Shown here piece after piece: positions 6,630 through 7,088 of a stretch of 7,088 bases of DNA. The notes beneath the pieces are model-generated. The model saw nothing but the letters and a program-made list of their open reading frames with translations. It did not search any database and was not told the origin of the DNA. The position numbers and the translations under genes were made by a program. Source of the DNA: Phytoactinopolyspora endophytica (GTDB lineage: Bacteria > Actinomycetota > Actinomycetes > Jiangellales > Jiangellaceae); NCBI RefSeq assembly GCF_004138495.1, contig NZ_ML142855.1, positions 233,131 through 240,218 of the forward strand, in the 5' to 3' direction. Position 1 is the stretch's first letter. Every line of letters begins with the position of its first letter.

Positions 6630-6667
6630 CACATCGAAACGTGCGTGACGGTTTCGCACTGGATGTG
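6630..6667 (+). other. Bulged hairpin between permease and Asp23 gene (leader structure or terminator)
   Basis: Two nested perfect stems can form: CACAT (6630-6634) with ATGTG (6663-6667), and CGAAAC (6635-6640) with GTTTCG (6651-6656). The first is continuous with the second on the 5' side. On the 3' side six bases (6657-6662) bulge out. The apical loop is GTGCGTGACG. The hairpin starts about six bases after the proposed Asp23 transcription start and 55 bases after the permease stop. It could therefore be a 5' leader element of the Asp23 transcript or a terminator for the permease. No T-tract follows. Confidence 0.4.
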
Positions 6668-6677
6668 TCCCAGGGGT

Positions 6678-6716
6678 GGCGGACCGCTCGCGGACGGGCG
6701 GGGTCGGGCGGACCGC
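6678..6716 (+). repeat. 10-bp direct repeat GGCGGACCGC in the Asp23 leader
   Basis: The decamer GGCGGACCGC occurs exactly at 6678-6687 and 6707-6716, 29 bases apart start to start. Both copies lie between the proposed stress promoter and the Asp23 ribosome binding site. High GC content raises the odds of such repeats, so a regulatory meaning is uncertain. Confidence 0.5.
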
Positions 6717-6744
6717 GCTACTCACGACCACGAGGGGAGTGCGA

Positions 6745-7088
6745 ATGGCGGAGAGAACGGACAAGTCGGCCGGCGACGGGGGTACGGCAACGGAAGACGC
6801 TTCGCGCGGCGACGGTCCACTGGTCACCGAGCAGGGCCGGACGACGATCGCGGACAGTGTGGTCGCGAAGATCGCCGGTATCGCGACTAGCGAGGTCGCC
6901 GGTGTCTATCAGCTGGGCGGAGGCGCCGCGAGGATGGTCGGAGCCCTGCGGGAGCGGATTCCGGGCTCGACCAAGAACGTCCAGCAGGGTGTCTCGGTGG
7001 AGGTCGGCGAGCACCAGGCTGCCGTGGATCTGGACATCGTGGCCGACTACGGGGTGTCTATAGTGGACCTCGCGGCCGGTATCCGGCG
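6745..7088 (+). CDS. Asp23/Gls24 family envelope stress response protein, 3'-truncated
   Basis: The first 114 residues of a soluble protein that runs off the window end. A Gly/Asp/Thr-rich leader (1-24) precedes an Asp23-like domain (PF03780) that starts at about Leu26-Val27. Family features include GRTTIADSVVAKIAGIA (31-47), EVAGVYQLGGG (50-60), and a beta-strand pair VSVEVGEHQAAVDLDIVADYG (83-103, read with its flanks), leading into the helix beginning VSIVDLAAGI. A strong ribosome binding site, GAGGGGAG (6732-6739), sits five bases before the ATG. Asp23-family proteins are cytoplasmic and linked to cell-envelope stress; in S. aureus the protein is tethered to the membrane by AmaP. In actinobacteria such genes often sit in strings with further Asp23 copies and a small membrane protein (DUF2273), which would be expected downstream, out of view. 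The separate promoter candidate and the 170-bp gap suggest it is transcribed independently of the permease. Confidence 0.9.
   Translation, partial: MAERTDKSAGDGGTATEDASRGDGPLVTEQGRTTIADSVVAKIAGIATSEVAGVYQLGGGAARMVGALRERIPGSTKNVQQGVSVEVGEHQAAVDLDIVADYGVSIVDLAAGIR

Noticed and set aside
6627..6656. An H-type pseudoknot formed by CGTCAC/GTGACG and CGAAAC/GTTTCG
   Set aside because: The order of the four arms fits, but no bases separate GTGACG from GTTTCG, so the strand that must cross the first stem has no length. Alternative folds are more likely than a simultaneous pseudoknot.

Overview
The window looks like chromosomal DNA from a high-GC Actinomycetota bacterium. The sequence is strongly GC-rich, with third codon positions mostly G or C. 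It carries an actinobacterial-type DUF58/transglutaminase-like pair, a one-pass eukaryotic-like Ser/Thr kinase and an Asp23-family protein. I cannot name the order or genus from the sequence. Nothing in the window looks mobile, phage-derived or CRISPR-related.

Layout. (1) Bases 2-811, + strand: the 3' part of a DUF58 protein whose start lies upstream of the window. (2) Bases 808-3096, + strand: a 762-residue TgpA-type membrane protein, overlapping gene 1 by an ATGA. Its transglutaminase-like domain has lost both the catalytic Cys and the catalytic His. (3) A 7-bp hairpin at 3099-3118 lies between convergent genes and is probably a shared terminator. (4) Bases 3156-4925, - strand: a receptor-like Ser/Thr kinase with an N-terminal kinase domain, a linker encoded partly by 15-bp tandem repeats, one membrane span and a fibronectin-III-like extracellular domain. 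(5) A 257-bp divergent intergenic region holds candidate promoters for both sides. (6) Bases 5183-6574, + strand: a GntP-family sugar-acid:H+ symporter. (7) A 170-bp gap holds a general-stress-sigma-like promoter candidate, a hairpin and a 10-bp direct repeat. (8) Bases 6745-7088, + strand: the start of an Asp23/Gls24 envelope-stress protein, cut by the window end.

How the genes fit together. Genes 1 and 2 are the last two members of the widespread MoxR ATPase-DUF58-transglutaminase-like module; an AAA+ MoxR gene would be expected just upstream, out of view. The kinase converges on this module and has its own extracellular sensor-like domain, so a role in envelope signalling is plausible but unproven. 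The permease stands alone here, with no gluconate kinase or GntR-type regulator visible. The Asp23 gene fits the envelope-stress theme.

I do not see a clear undescribed system. The observations most worth a second look are the doubly inactivated transglutaminase-like domain, the kinase with altered glycine-loop and APE motifs, and the structured leader plus stress-type promoter in front of the Asp23 gene.
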